Assembly (NCBI RefSeq): GCF_030159855.1
Contig: NZ_BSNG01000001.1
Span: 372,001 to 436,000 of the forward strand
Length of the DNA stretch: 64,000 bases
Source: Devosia yakushimensis
Lineage (GTDB): Bacteria; Pseudomonadota; Alphaproteobacteria; Rhizobiales; Devosiaceae
Direction of reading: 5' to 3'
This document shows positions 43,299 through 53,137 of the stretch, piece after piece. The notes under the pieces are model-generated. The model saw only the letters and a program-made list of their open reading frames with translations. It was not told the origin of the DNA and made no database searches. The position numbers were made by a program, and so were the translations under genes. Positions within the stretch are counted from its first letter, which is position 1. Each line of letters starts with the position of its first letter.

Positions 43299-44756
43299 AT
43301 GGTCCAGGTCGGCAACGCCATCCGTTTCATCCTCAATGACGAGGAAATCGCGCTGACCGATGTGGCGGCCGATACGACGCTGCTCGATTTTCTGCGGCTG
43401 GAAAAGCGGCTGCGCGGCAGTAAGGAAGGCTGTGCCGAGGGCGATTGCGGGGCCTGTACGGTGCTGGTCGGGCGGCTGCATGGCGATGAGATGATCTATG
43501 ACTCGGTCACCGCCTGCATTCGTTTCGTGGGCAGCCTGCACGGCACCCATGTGGTGACGGTCGAGCATTTGCGGGCCAAGGATGGTACGCTGCATCCCGT
43601 GCAGCAGGCCATGGTCGATCAACATGGCAGCCAGTGCGGTTTCTGCACGCCGGGGTTCGTAATGAGCCTTTATGGGCTGTGGATGCGCGATCCCAATCCG
43701 AGCCAGGGGGCGATTGAAAAGGCATTGCAGGGCAATCTCTGCCGTTGCACCGGCTATGCCCCGATCATCCGCGCCGCCAAGGCGATTTCCTCTTATGGCG
43801 CGCCGGAAGCCGATCCGCTACGGGCCGAGCGCATTGCGCTCAAGGGTAAGATCAAGGCGATCCATGACGGGCGTCGGGTCGAGATTGCCGACCAGATCAT
43901 CGTGCCGGCCAGCCTTGATGATTTTGCTGCTGTTTACGAGGCCAATCCGGGCGCGACCATTGTTGCCGGCTCCACCGATGTGGGCCTGTGGGTCACCAAA
44001 TTCATGCGCCGCATTGGCCCGGTGATTTTCATCGGCCATCTGCAAGAGCTGAAAGGCATCGCCGAAAACGACAGCGAATTGCGGCTCTATGCTGGGGTCA
44101 GCTATTCGGAAGCGCTGCCGTCCATTGCGGCCAATTTCCCGCAATTGGGGGAATTGTGGGATCGTATCGCGGGCGAGCAGATCCGCAATATGGGGACCAT
44201 TGGCGGCAATATTGCCAATGGTTCGCCCATTGGCGACACGCCGCCGCCGTTGATTGCGCTGGGGGCCAAGCTGCATTTGCGCCGGGGCGAGCATCGCCGC
44301 GAGATCAAGCTTGAGGATTATTTCCTCGCCTATGGCAAGCAGGACCGCCAGCCGGGCGAGTTCGTAGAGAGCGTCACCATTCCCTATCTGCCGGCGGGCG
44401 AGCATTTCGCCACCTACAAGATTTCCAAGCGCCGCGAGGAGGACATTTCCGCGCTGTGCGGCGCCTTCCGCGTGTTCGTCAATGATGCCGGCGTGGTCGG
44501 CATGGTCCGCATCGCCTTTGGCGGCATGGCGGCAACGCCCAAGCGCGCCAAAGCGGTGGAGGCCGCCTTGGTCGGCAAGCCATGGAATCTTGAGACGATT
44601 GAAGCGGCCATCACGGCTTTCGCTGAGGATTATCAGCCGATTTCCGATATGCGCGCATCGGCGGAATATCGCCTGCTGGCGGCGCAAAATCTGCTGCGCC
44701 GGTTTTTCCTTGAGACGACCGGGCAGGGGCAGAGATTGCGGCGGGAGGTGGCGTGA
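43299..44756 (+). CDS. xdhA: Xanthine dehydrogenase small subunit (XdhA)
   Basis: 485 residues. First 2Fe-2S cluster: CAEGDCGACTV (Cys45, 50, 53); second: CGFCTPG (113, 116) and CRCTGY (148, 150). The FAD domain from about residue 200 holds ATIVAGSTDVGLWVTKFMR and MGTIGGNIANGSPIGDTPPP. It passes electrons from the Mo site of XdhB to NAD. Three bases after uraH, coupled. Confidence 0.95.
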   Translation: MVQVGNAIRFILNDEEIALTDVAADTTLLDFLRLEKRLRGSKEGCAEGDCGACTVLVGRLHGDEMIYDSVTACIRFVGSLHGTHVVTVEHLRAKDGTLHPVQQAMVDQHGSQCGFCTPGFVMSLYGLWMRDPNPSQGAIEKALQGNLCRCTGYAPIIRAAKAISSYGAPEADPLRAERIALKGKIKAIHDGRRVEIADQIIVPASLDDFAAVYEANPGATIVAGSTDVGLWVTKFMRRIGPVIFIGHLQELKGIAENDSELRLYAGVSYSEALPSIAANFPQLGELWDRIAGEQIRNMGTIGGNIANGSPIGDTPPPLIALGAKLHLRRGEHRREIKLEDYFLAYGKQDRQPGEFVESVTIPYLPAGEHFATYKISKRREEDISALCGAFRVFVNDAGVVGMVRIAFGGMAATPKRAKAVEAALVGKPWNLETIEAAITAFAEDYQPISDMRASAEYRLLAAQNLLRRFFLETTGQGQRLRREVA

Positions 44757-47083
44757 TGAACAAGCACCCCACCATCTCCCGCTCGACGCTCCACGAAGCC
44801 ACCCGCCATGATAGCGGGCCCAAGCATGTCTCCGGCTCGGCCGAATATATCGACGACATGATCGAGCCGGCTGGCACGATGCATGCCTATCTCGCGCTTT
44901 CAACCAAGCCGCATGCCGACATCGTTGGTATCGATTATGCCGCGGTCAAAGCCGCGCCCGGCGTTATCGGCGTGCTCACCGCCGCGGATATTCCCGGCGA
45001 GAATGATGTCAGCCCCAGCCACAAGCATGACGAGCCGATCTTTGCCATTGGCAAAGTGCATTTCTGGGGCCAGCCGCTGTTTGCCGTGATCGCGGAAACC
45101 CGCGACCAGGCCCGCCGCGCGGCCCATCTCGCTAAGGTTGAATACTGCGACCTGCCATTCGCTCTCGATGTCCGGGCCGCGCAGGCGGCGGGCGGGCAGC
45201 TGGTCACCGAGCCGCTCAAGCTGGAGCGGGGCGATGTGGCGGGCGGGTTGGAAAATTCGCCGCGCCGGGTCAAGGGCAGCATTGCCATTGGCGGGCAGGA
45301 TCACTTCTATCTCGAAGGCCAGATCGCCATGGCGGTGCCGGGCGAGGATGAGGACGTGACCGTCTTTTCCTCCACCCAGCATCCCAGCGAAGTGCAGCTG
45401 ATGGTGGCCCATGTGCTCAATATTCAGCAGCATGCGGTGACGGTGAATGTCCGCCGCATGGGTGGCGGCTTTGGGGGCAAGGAAACCCAGGGCAACCTCT
45501 TTGCGGCGGTCGCGGCCATTGCGGCCAAGAAGTGGAACCGCGCCTGCAAAATTCGGCCCGACCGCGACGACGACATGACCGCCACCGGCAAGCGGCACGA
45601 TTTCGTGGTCGACTACGATGTCGGCTATGACGAGACGGGAAAAATCCAGGCGGTGGATGCCGTCTATGGCGCCCGCGCCGGGTTTTCCTCGGACCTTTCC
45701 GGCCCCGTCACCGACCGGGCCTTGTTTCATGCCGACAATGCCTATTGGTATCCCGCCGTGCGGGTGCGGTCCGAGCCGCTTTATACCAATACGGTGTCCA
45801 ACACCGCCTTTCGCGGCTTCGGTGGCCCGCAGGGCATGATGGCGGCCGAGCGCTGGATCGAGGATATTGCCTATGATCTGGGCTGCGATCCGCTCGATAT
45901 CCGCAAGGCCAATTTCTACGGCACCGACACCAATAATGTGACGCCCTACCACCAGGCGGTGGAGGACAATGTCATCCATCGCGTGGTGGAGGAACTGGAG
46001 CAATCCGCCGATTATCAGGCCCGCCGCAAGGCGATCCTGGCCTATAATGCGGGCAGCGCTGTTCTCAAAAAGGGCATTGCGCTGACCCCGGTCAAATTCG
46101 GTATTTCCTTCACCGCCACCTGGTACAATCAGGCCGGCGCGCTGGTGCATGTCTATAAGGATGGCTCGATCCATCTCAGCCATGGCGGCACCGAAATGGG
46201 GCAGGGGCTCTATATCAAGGTGGCGCAGGTTCTGGCCGATGCGTTCTGCGTCGGGCTCGATGCCATCAAGATTATGGCCACCTCGACCGGCAAAGTGCCC
46301 AATACATCGGCCACCGCCGCCTCCTCCGGTTCCGATCTCAACGGCATGGCGGCGTGGGATGCAGCGCGGCAGATCAAGGCGCGGCTCGTTACTCATGCGG
46401 CCAAGCTCTATCAATGCGATGAAGCGGCGGTGGAATGGGTTCCAGGTGGTATCCAGGCCGGCGAGCAATTCGTTGAATTTGGCGAGCTGATCGCCTCGGC
46501 CTATATGAACCGCGTGCAGCTTTCGGCTGCCGGCTTCTATCAGACGCCGAAAATCCACTGGGATCGGGCGACCGGGCGCGGGCATCCGTTCTATTATTTC
46601 GCCTATGGCGCTTCGGTGAGCGAGGTCACCGTGGATACGCTGACCGGCGAATATACCGTCGACCGCGTCGATATCCTCCACGATGTCGGCCGCTCGCTCA
46701 ATCCGGCCATCGATATCGGCCAGGTCGAGGGTGGGTTTATCCAGGGCATGGGATGGCTCACCACCGAGGAACTGGTTTGGGACGACAAGGGGCAACTGCG
46801 CACCAAGGCGCCGTCGACCTACAAGATTCCGTTGGCGAGCGACGTGCCGCCGGTGTTCAACGTGCGGCTGGCCGAATGGTCGGTCAATAAGGAGCCCACT
46901 ATTGGCCGCTCCAAGGCGGTGGGCGAACCGCCGCTGATGCTGGCGATGAGCGTGGTCGAGGCGCTGTCCATGGCGGTGGCGAGTGTGGCGGATTACCGGA
47001 TCGCGCCGCGGCTGGATACGCCGGTGACGCCGGAACGGGTGTTGATGGGGTGTGAGCGGTTGAAGCGGGAGGCGCGGGGGTGA
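44756..47083 (+). CDS. xdhB: Xanthine dehydrogenase molybdopterin subunit (XdhB)
   Basis: 775 residues from ATG at 44756, with GGGAGG upstream; a GTG one codon earlier is possible. GGGFGGKETQGNLFAAVAA, AFRGFGGPQGMMAAERWIED, GGTEMGQGLY and GRSKAVGEPPLMLAMSVVEA are Mo-cofactor sites, the last with the catalytic Glu. It converts hypoxanthine and xanthine to urate. The stop codon of xdhA overlaps its start by one base. Confidence 0.95.
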   Translation: MNKHPTISRSTLHEATRHDSGPKHVSGSAEYIDDMIEPAGTMHAYLALSTKPHADIVGIDYAAVKAAPGVIGVLTAADIPGENDVSPSHKHDEPIFAIGKVHFWGQPLFAVIAETRDQARRAAHLAKVEYCDLPFALDVRAAQAAGGQLVTEPLKLERGDVAGGLENSPRRVKGSIAIGGQDHFYLEGQIAMAVPGEDEDVTVFSSTQHPSEVQLMVAHVLNIQQHAVTVNVRRMGGGFGGKETQGNLFAAVAAIAAKKWNRACKIRPDRDDDMTATGKRHDFVVDYDVGYDETGKIQAVDAVYGARAGFSSDLSGPVTDRALFHADNAYWYPAVRVRSEPLYTNTVSNTAFRGFGGPQGMMAAERWIEDIAYDLGCDPLDIRKANFYGTDTNNVTPYHQAVEDNVIHRVVEELEQSADYQARRKAILAYNAGSAVLKKGIALTPVKFGISFTATWYNQAGALVHVYKDGSIHLSHGGTEMGQGLYIKVAQVLADAFCVGLDAIKIMATSTGKVPNTSATAASSGSDLNGMAAWDAARQIKARLVTHAAKLYQCDEAAVEWVPGGIQAGEQFVEFGELIASAYMNRVQLSAAGFYQTPKIHWDRATGRGHPFYYFAYGASVSEVTVDTLTGEYTVDRVDILHDVGRSLNPAIDIGQVEGGFIQGMGWLTTEELVWDDKGQLRTKAPSTYKIPLASDVPPVFNVRLAEWSVNKEPTIGRSKAVGEPPLMLAMSVVEALSMAVASVADYRIAPRLDTPVTPERVLMGCERLKREARG

Positions 47084-47105
47084 CGGCTTTGCGCCAAGAC
47101 CGCCG

Positions 47106-47346
47106 ACCCCCACCCCCGACCCCTCCCCTCAAGGGGGAGGGGAGCACACACCCACTGAGTTCAGAGTTTTGCCCTCCCTCCCCCTTGAGGGGAGGGCCGG
47201 GGTGGGGGTCGTATGGCCCCGACATCGGAGTACCCCCTCCTAGCCTCCCCCTGATAGGGGGAGGGACCGCTCCGCTTTTGTGGCACGATGGTGGTCAATA
47301 CACCGTGCCACCCCTCCCCCTATCAGGGGGAGGTTGGGAGGGGGTA
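47106..47346. repeat. Adjacent family A and family B palindromes between xdhB and xdhC
   Basis: 47106-47212 is a family A element (TCCCCTCAAGGGGGAGG and CTCCCTCCCCCTTGAGGGGA). 47231-47346 is family B (TACCCCCTCCTAGCCTCCCC / GGGGGAGGTTGGGAGGGGGTA) with GTGGCACGATGG and CCGTGCCACC pairing inside. The two sit back to back and fill the xdhB-xdhC gap. Confidence 0.9.
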
Positions 47347-47372
47347 TCCCCTTCAAAAATTGCGAGGACAAG

Positions 47373-48233
47373 ATGACCCGCTCCTCCGAACTCGCCGATT
47401 TCCTTGCCGCCCATCACACCATAATCGCTTGCGAACTCACCTCCGTGCGCGGCTCATCCCCGCGCGAGCAGGGCACATTCATGCTGGTTGCCATGGGCTC
47501 GATCTTTGGGACCATTGGTGGTGGGGCGCTGGAGTATATGGTCATCGAGCATGCGCGCCGCCTCATTGCCGAGGGCCGTGCCGAAGAGGTGATGGATGTG
47601 CCGCTTGGTCCCGAAATCGGCCAATGCTGCGGCGGCCGGGTCGGCGTCGACCTGCGCCATGCCGATGCCGCGGTGCGGGCGACGCTTGTCGAACGGATCG
47701 CCGCCGAAGAGGCCAAGGAGCCGCAGATCTACATTTTCGGCGCCGGCCATGTCGGGCGGGCTCTGGCGCAAATCCTGGCATTGTTGCCGGTGCGGTCCGA
47801 GGTGATCGATACGCGGCAGGAGGAGTTGAGTGCCCTGCCGCCCGGCGTATCCTGGCGGCGGGTTGCCATGCCCGAGGCAGTGGTGCGCTCAGCGCCGCCG
47901 GGCAGCAGCTATGTCGTGCTGACCCATGATCACGCGCTTGATTTCCTCATTGTCGCTGAAGCGCTCAAACGGGCCGATAGTCCCTATGTCGGCATGGTGG
48001 GGTCGCAGACCAAGCGGGCAAAGTTCTCCAGCTGGTTCCGGGGGGAAGGAGGCGATCCGGCATTGCTTGAACGGCTGATTTCTCCTATTGGCCGCCAAGG
48101 GCTTGGGGATAAGAGGCCAGCGATAATTGCGGCACTGGCGGCGGCGGAAATTATGGTCCACATTGGTCAGCGGGAAGCTGAGATTGTGCGTGGGCGGGGC
48201 GCCAGGAAACTGGGAGCCGTGAATGGACGCTAG
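47373..48233 (+). CDS. xdhC: XdhC, molybdenum-cofactor chaperone
   Basis: 286 residues from ATG at 47373, AGGACAAG upstream. ACELTSVRGSSPREQGTFML, GTIGGGALEYMVIEHARR and LGPEIGQCCGGRV (Cys pair) are XdhC features; a Rossmann domain follows (IYIFGAGHVGRALAQILALL, YVVLTHDHALDFLI). It loads and sulfurates the Mo cofactor for XdhB. It overlaps the ABC ATPase gene by 11 bases, tying it to the importer. Confidence 0.92.
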   Translation: MTRSSELADFLAAHHTIIACELTSVRGSSPREQGTFMLVAMGSIFGTIGGGALEYMVIEHARRLIAEGRAEEVMDVPLGPEIGQCCGGRVGVDLRHADAAVRATLVERIAAEEAKEPQIYIFGAGHVGRALAQILALLPVRSEVIDTRQEELSALPPGVSWRRVAMPEAVVRSAPPGSSYVVLTHDHALDFLIVAEALKRADSPYVGMVGSQTKRAKFSSWFRGEGGDPALLERLISPIGRQGLGDKRPAIIAALAAAEIMVHIGQREAEIVRGRGARKLGAVNGR

Positions 48234-49767
48234 TATGCCGTTTCGGCTCGAATTGACCGGTATCACCAAAAGCTTTCCCGGCGTGCGCGCCAATGACAAT
48301 GTCAGCTTTGCGGTCAAGCCCGGCGAAATCCATGCGCTGCTGGGCGAAAATGGCGCGGGCAAATCCACCCTGGTCAAAATGATCTATGGCATCATGCAGC
48401 CCGATGCCGGCGAAATCGCCTGGAACGGGCAGCCCGTGGTGGTGGCCAATCCCAAGGCGGCCCGCAAGCTGGGCATTGGCATGGTGTTCCAGCATTTCTC
48501 GCTGTTCGAGGCGCTGACCGTGCTTGAGAACATTGCCTTGGGCATGGATGGCAAGATTCCGGCGCGTGAGCTGGAAGCGCGCATCCGGGAGGTGATGACC
48601 ACGTATGGCCTCACCCTCGACCCGCACCGCACAGTGGCGACGCTTTCGGTGGGCGAGCGCCAGCGCATCGAGATCGTGCGGGCGCTGCTGCTCGACCCCA
48701 AATTGCTGATCATGGATGAGCCGACATCGGTGCTGACGCCGCAGGAGGTCGAGCAATTGTTCGACGTGCTGCGCAAGCTGGCGGCAGAGGGATGTTCCAT
48801 CCTCTACATTTCCCACAAGCTGCATGAAATCAAAGCCTTGTGTGACACGGCGACGATTCTGCGCGGCGGCAAGCTGGTCGATACCTGCGATCCCAAGCAG
48901 GAAACGTCCCGCTCCATGGCCGAGAAAATGATCGGCGCGGGGCTCAAGGACATTGTGCGCCAGCCGGGCCGCACCATGGGCGCGCCCAAATTGGTGGTAT
49001 CGCGGCTGACGACGAAGAAAGCGGGCCATTTCGACGTGCCGGTCGATGGCGTGAGCTTTACCGTGCGGGCCGGGGAAATCTTCGGCATTGCCGGGGTTGC
49101 GGGCAATGGGCAGAACGCGCTGCTCGACGCGCTCAGCGGCGAGATCATTGGCGATGACAAGGATGCCGTTACCATTGACGGCTATCCGCTCGGCTTGCTC
49201 GACACCACCGGCCGCCGCAAGCGTGGGCTATGTGCGGTGCCAGAGGAGCGCAATGGGCATGCGGCGATTGGCGATTTCTCCCTTAGCGACAATTCAGTGC
49301 TGACGGCGCGCGACCGGCTGGGCATGGTCGTGCTGGGGCTGATCAATTCGGGCGCTGCCAAGACCTATACCGGCAAGGTGATTGCCGACTTTGCCGTCAA
49401 GGCGCTGGGGCCGGGCTCCACGGCCGGCTCGCTCTCGGGCGGGAATCTGCAAAAATACATTATGGGCCGCGAAATCCTGCAAAAGCCCAGCGTGCTGGTG
49501 GTCAGCCAGCCGACCTGGGGCGTCGATGCGGGCGCCGCCGCCGCCATCCATCAGGCGCTGGTCGATCTGGCCGCGGCCGGGTCGGCCATTGTCGTTATCA
49601 GCCAGGATCTGGATGAGCTATTGGCGCTGAGCGATACGCTGGCGGTGATCAATCTGGGGCGGCTATCGCCCGCCCAGCCGGTCGGCGAAATGTCGGTGGA
49701 AGAAATTGGCCTGCTGATGGGCGGGGTGCATGGCGCGACGGAGGCAGAAGATGCAATTCCGGCTTGA
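48223..49767 (+). CDS. Purine/nucleoside ABC importer ATPase, BMP-type, two nucleotide-binding domains
   Basis: 514 residues. First domain: GENGAGKST Walker A near 46, LSVGERQRIEIVRALL and LIMDEPTSVLTPQE. Second domain from about 260: GVAGNGQNALLDAL replaces Walker A, with SLSGGNLQKYIMGREILQ and LVVSQPTWGVDAGA. This asymmetric pair is usual in the YufO/NupA class. It powers the two permeases that follow. Linkage to xdh genes by overlap supports a purine base or nucleoside as cargo. Confidence 0.88.
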   Translation: MDASMPFRLELTGITKSFPGVRANDNVSFAVKPGEIHALLGENGAGKSTLVKMIYGIMQPDAGEIAWNGQPVVVANPKAARKLGIGMVFQHFSLFEALTVLENIALGMDGKIPARELEARIREVMTTYGLTLDPHRTVATLSVGERQRIEIVRALLLDPKLLIMDEPTSVLTPQEVEQLFDVLRKLAAEGCSILYISHKLHEIKALCDTATILRGGKLVDTCDPKQETSRSMAEKMIGAGLKDIVRQPGRTMGAPKLVVSRLTTKKAGHFDVPVDGVSFTVRAGEIFGIAGVAGNGQNALLDALSGEIIGDDKDAVTIDGYPLGLLDTTGRRKRGLCAVPEERNGHAAIGDFSLSDNSVLTARDRLGMVVLGLINSGAAKTYTGKVIADFAVKALGPGSTAGSLSGGNLQKYIMGREILQKPSVLVVSQPTWGVDAGAAAAIHQALVDLAAAGSAIVVISQDLDELLALSDTLAVINLGRLSPAQPVGEMSVEEIGLLMGGVHGATEAEDAIPA

Positions 49768-50833
49768 AAAGCGCCCCGAGCCGAGCCGGCTCATGCTCTA
49801 TGTCACGCCGGTCGCGGCCGTGCTGCTGACCATGATCATCGGCGCCATCATCTTCTCGCTGATCGGCTATGACGGGATCGGCGCGGTGCGCGAAATCTTC
49901 CTCACGCCGCTGACCAATGCCTATAAGTGGCAGGACCTGGGCGTCAAAGCCGCGCCGCTGATCATTATCGGGGTGGGCCTTTCGGTCGCCTACCGCGCCA
50001 ATGTCTGGAATATCGGCGCGGAGGGGCAATACATTATTGGGGGCCTCGCCGGAACCTGGGTGGCGCTGGCCACCTATGGCATGACGGGGCCGTGGATTTT
50101 GCCGTTGATGATCCTGGCCGGCGTGGTGGGCGGGATGCTCTATGCCGCCATTCCGGCGCTGCTCAGAACGCGTCTCAACGTCAATGAAATCCTCACCTCC
50201 CTGATGCTGACCTATGCCTCGGTGCAGTTGATCTATTATCTGATCCGTGCGCCCTGGAAGGACCCGATGGGCATGGGCTTCCCGCAAACGCGGCTCTTCT
50301 CGGAGGCCGCGCGCCTGCCCACCATCATTCCCGGCACGATCGTGCATCTGGGCGTGCCGATAGCCATTCTCGTGGCTTTGGTGGCCTGGTTCATCATGAC
50401 GCGTTCGGTGTTCGGCTATCAGATGCGAGCCGTTGGCGCCGCACCCCATGCCGCGCGCTATGGCGGGTTTTCGGAAAACAAGACGATCTGGCTGGCCATG
50501 CTGGTCAGCGGGGCATTGGCGGGGCTGGCGGGCGTGCTGGAAGTGGCCGGACCGTTCCAGCGCATGGTGCCGGGCTTCCCCACCAATTACGGCTTCACCG
50601 CCATTATCGTGGCCTTTCTCGGCCGGCTCAATCCGCTAGGGGTGATCCTGGCCGGTATCGTCATGGCCATTACCTTTGTTGGCGGCGAAGTGGCCCAGAC
50701 CACCATTGGCCTGCCCAATGCCGCCACCGGCATTTTCCAGGCCATGGTGCTGTTCTTCCTGCTGGCGGGCGATATTCTGGTGCGCTACCGCCTCAAGCGG
50801 GTGGTCAACCAACCGGCGGCGGGGGCGGCCTAG
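49751..50833 (+). CDS. ABC importer permease, BMP/nucleoside type (first)
   Basis: 360 residues from ATG at 49751, chosen because GGAGG lies eight bases upstream; an earlier ATG at 49730 overlaps the ATPase gene. Many spans: LYVTPVAAVLLTMIIGAIIF, PLIIIGVGLSVAYRANVWNI, GGLAGTWVALATYG and others. NVWNIGAEGQYIIGG and LNVNEILTSLMLTYASVQLI are NupB/YufP-type signatures. Confidence 0.88.
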   Translation: MQFRLEKRPEPSRLMLYVTPVAAVLLTMIIGAIIFSLIGYDGIGAVREIFLTPLTNAYKWQDLGVKAAPLIIIGVGLSVAYRANVWNIGAEGQYIIGGLAGTWVALATYGMTGPWILPLMILAGVVGGMLYAAIPALLRTRLNVNEILTSLMLTYASVQLIYYLIRAPWKDPMGMGFPQTRLFSEAARLPTIIPGTIVHLGVPIAILVALVAWFIMTRSVFGYQMRAVGAAPHAARYGGFSENKTIWLAMLVSGALAGLAGVLEVAGPFQRMVPGFPTNYGFTAIIVAFLGRLNPLGVILAGIVMAITFVGGEVAQTTIGLPNAATGIFQAMVLFFLLAGDILVRYRLKRVVNQPAAGAA

Positions 50834-50834
50834 C

Positions 50835-51758
50835 GTGGACATTTATATCGCCATCATCGTCACCCTGGTCGGCGCCGCCACTCCGATCCTGATTGCTGCC
50901 CTGGGCGAATTGGTCGTCGAAAAGAGCGGCGTGCTCAATCTGGGCGTCGAGGGCATGATGCTGGTCGGCGCCATTGCCGGCTTTGCCGGGCAATTCTATA
51001 CCGGCAATCCCTATTTCGCGCTGCTGTGCGGCGCCTTTGCCGGGGCCGCATCGTCGCTGATCTTCGGGTTTTTGACGCTCAGCCTTTCGGCCAACCAGAC
51101 CGCAACGGGCCTGGCGCTGACGATTTTCGGCACGGGATTTTCGGCGCTGGCCGGAGCGCCGTTTTCGGCGCGGCCCGTGCAGCTGATGCGGCCGCTGTTT
51201 CCAGCCGAACTCGCTACCCATCCGGTCTGGCGGGTGGTGTTCGGCTATTCCTTCCCGGTCTATTTCTCGTTCTTCATGGTCGTGGCCATCTGGTGGTTTC
51301 TGCACCGTACCCGCTCCGGGCTCACCCTGCGGGCGGTGGGCGAGAATGACGTGTCGGCCCATTCCATCGGCTATTCGGTGCAGGGTGTGCGCTATGCAGC
51401 GGTCCTGTTCGGCGGGGCCATGGCCGGTATTGCCGGGGCCTGTTTCCCCCTGCTGCTGACCCCGCAATGGGCTGAACGGATGACGGCGGGCCGCGGCTGG
51501 ATCGCGGTGGCGCTGGTGGTGTTTGCCTCGTGGAAACCGTTCCGCCTGCTGGCGGGCGCTTATCTTTTCGGGCTGGTCATGACCATGGAGCTTTATGCCA
51601 AGGCGGGCGGCGGGCCGCTTTCGGCTATTCCCTCCGAGCTGTGGGCGGCTCTGCCCTATCTCGCGACGATCATCGTGCTGGTCCTGATCTCGATCCGGCG
51701 CGATGCGACCAGCAATGCACCGGCCTGCCTCGGCAAGCCGTTTCTGCCCAGCAATTGA
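50835..51758 (+). CDS. ABC importer permease, BMP/nucleoside type (second)
   Basis: 307 residues from GTG at 50835, one base after the previous stop. DIYIAIIVTLVGAATPILIA, KSGVLNLGVEGMMLVGAIAG and SANQTATGLALTIFGTGFSA are NupC/YufQ-type stretches. It forms the channel with the first permease. Confidence 0.88.
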   Translation: MDIYIAIIVTLVGAATPILIAALGELVVEKSGVLNLGVEGMMLVGAIAGFAGQFYTGNPYFALLCGAFAGAASSLIFGFLTLSLSANQTATGLALTIFGTGFSALAGAPFSARPVQLMRPLFPAELATHPVWRVVFGYSFPVYFSFFMVVAIWWFLHRTRSGLTLRAVGENDVSAHSIGYSVQGVRYAAVLFGGAMAGIAGACFPLLLTPQWAERMTAGRGWIAVALVVFASWKPFRLLAGAYLFGLVMTMELYAKAGGGPLSAIPSELWAALPYLATIIVLVLISIRRDATSNAPACLGKPFLPSN

Positions 51759-51813
51759 GGCGGCGCCAATGACCGGCTCAATCGAATATCAAGACGTCAA
51801 TCAGGAGAGAACC

Positions 51814-52902
51814 ATGACCACCTTATCACGGCGCAATATTCTGAAGATCGGCGGCGCTGCCGCAGCCCTGCCGCTGCTCGGCTCCAAGGCCTTCGCCCAG
51901 ACCGAGCCGCTCAAGATCGGCTTCATCTATGTCGGCACGATCAACGACAATGGCTATAATTATGCTCATAATCAGGGCCGCCTCTATGTCGAGGAGCATC
52001 TCGGGGACGCGGTCGAAACCACCTATGTCGAGAATGTGCCGGAAGGCCCGGACTGCGAACGCGTGCTGCGCGAACTGGCCCAGCAGGGCAACAAGCTGAT
52101 CTTCGCCACCAGCTTCGGTTTTGGCGACTCGGTGATCAAGGTCGCTCCGCAGTTTCCCGACGTGAAGTTCGAGCATGCCACCGGCTACCAGAAGGCCGAG
52201 AATGTGGGCCTCTACAATGCCCGCTTCTATGAGGGTCGTGCGGTCTGCGGCACCATTGCCGGGCACCTCTCCAAGACCGGCAAGGCGGGCTATATCGGCT
52301 CCTTCCCGATCCCCGAAGTGGTGATGGGCATCAATGCGCTCGCCCTTTCCGGCCGCCGCATCAACCCGAACTTCACGGTCAAGCCGGTCTATATCTCGAC
52401 CTGGAACGACCCGGCCAAGGAAGCCGACGCGGCCCGCGCCATGATTGACCAGGGCATCGACATCATTGCCCAGCATACCGATGGTCCGGCGGCGCTGCAG
52501 GTGGCGCAGGAACGCGGCATTATCGGCGGGTTCGGGCAGGGCGCCGACATGAGCGCCTTCGCGCCGGAGACCCAGCTCACCGCCATTATCGATCATTGGG
52601 GCCCGCATTATCTGGCGTCTGCCCAGGCGGTGATCGATGGCACCTGGGTGGCCGGCGACACCTGGGAAGGCCTCAAGGAAGACGTGGTCCAGATGGGCCC
52701 CTACAACGCGAAGGTGCCGGCCGATGTCGTCGCCGACGCGGAAAAGGTGCGCACTGGGCAGATCGATGGTTCGTTCCACATCTTCACCGGCCCGATCAAG
52801 GACAATACCGGCGCCGAACGCGTCGCTGCCGGGGTGACCATGACCGATGCCGAACTGCTCAGCATGGACTGGTATGTCGAAGGCGTTGAGCAGCCGGCTT
52901 AA
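51814..52902 (+). CDS. BMP/PnrA-type substrate-binding protein of the purine importer
   Basis: 362 residues, AGGAGAG upstream of ATG 51814. TTLSRRNILKIGGAAAALPL is a Tat-type signal without a lipobox, whereas many family members are lipoproteins. LKIGFIYVGTINDNGYNYAH, FATSFGFGDSVIKVAPQFPD and QGIDIIAQHTDGPAALQVAQ are BMP-family motifs; aromatic residues near the hinge fit a purine ring. Terminal gene of the importer operon, next to urate and guanine catabolic genes. Confidence 0.88.
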   Translation: MTTLSRRNILKIGGAAAALPLLGSKAFAQTEPLKIGFIYVGTINDNGYNYAHNQGRLYVEEHLGDAVETTYVENVPEGPDCERVLRELAQQGNKLIFATSFGFGDSVIKVAPQFPDVKFEHATGYQKAENVGLYNARFYEGRAVCGTIAGHLSKTGKAGYIGSFPIPEVVMGINALALSGRRINPNFTVKPVYISTWNDPAKEADAARAMIDQGIDIIAQHTDGPAALQVAQERGIIGGFGQGADMSAFAPETQLTAIIDHWGPHYLASAQAVIDGTWVAGDTWEGLKEDVVQMGPYNAKVPADVVADAEKVRTGQIDGSFHIFTGPIKDNTGAERVAAGVTMTDAELLSMDWYVEGVEQPA

Positions 52903-52937
52903 ATATTGCTGGTGCGCCGCCGGGGCTAGGGTGGTGG

Positions 52938-53120
52938 CCTTCTCCCCTTGAGGGAGAAGGTGCCCGAAGGGTCACCGAGTTCGCGTTTGCGAATTCGGTT
53001 GGGATGAGGGGTTCTGCGCTAGCCAGATGCCGCGAGGCGATGGGATAGCGCAGAACCCCTCACCCTGATCATTCCGCTGAACACGGAATGATCTGTCCCT
53101 CTCCCTCAAGGGGAGAGGGG
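52938..53120. repeat. Long composite palindromic repeat (TTCTCCCCTTGAGGGAGAAGG type)
   Basis: TTCTCCCCTTGAGGGAGAAGG at the left pairs with CCCTCTCCCTCAAGGGGAGAGG at the right; GGGGTTCTGCGCTA (53009-53022) pairs with TAGCGCAGAACCCC, and CATTCCGC...ACGGAATG forms an inner hairpin. It separates the importer from puuD. Confidence 0.85.
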
Positions 53121-53137
53121 TAGAAGGAGACGGGTCG

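Noticed and set aside
44900..47113. Minus-strand 737-residue frame
   Set aside because: Exactly antisense to xdhB; composition is His/Arg/Gly-rich with no family motif.
49060..49140. Missing Walker A in the second domain of the purine importer ATPase as a loss of function
   Set aside because: GVAGNGQ at this site is usual for this ATPase class, so it is not a defect of this gene.
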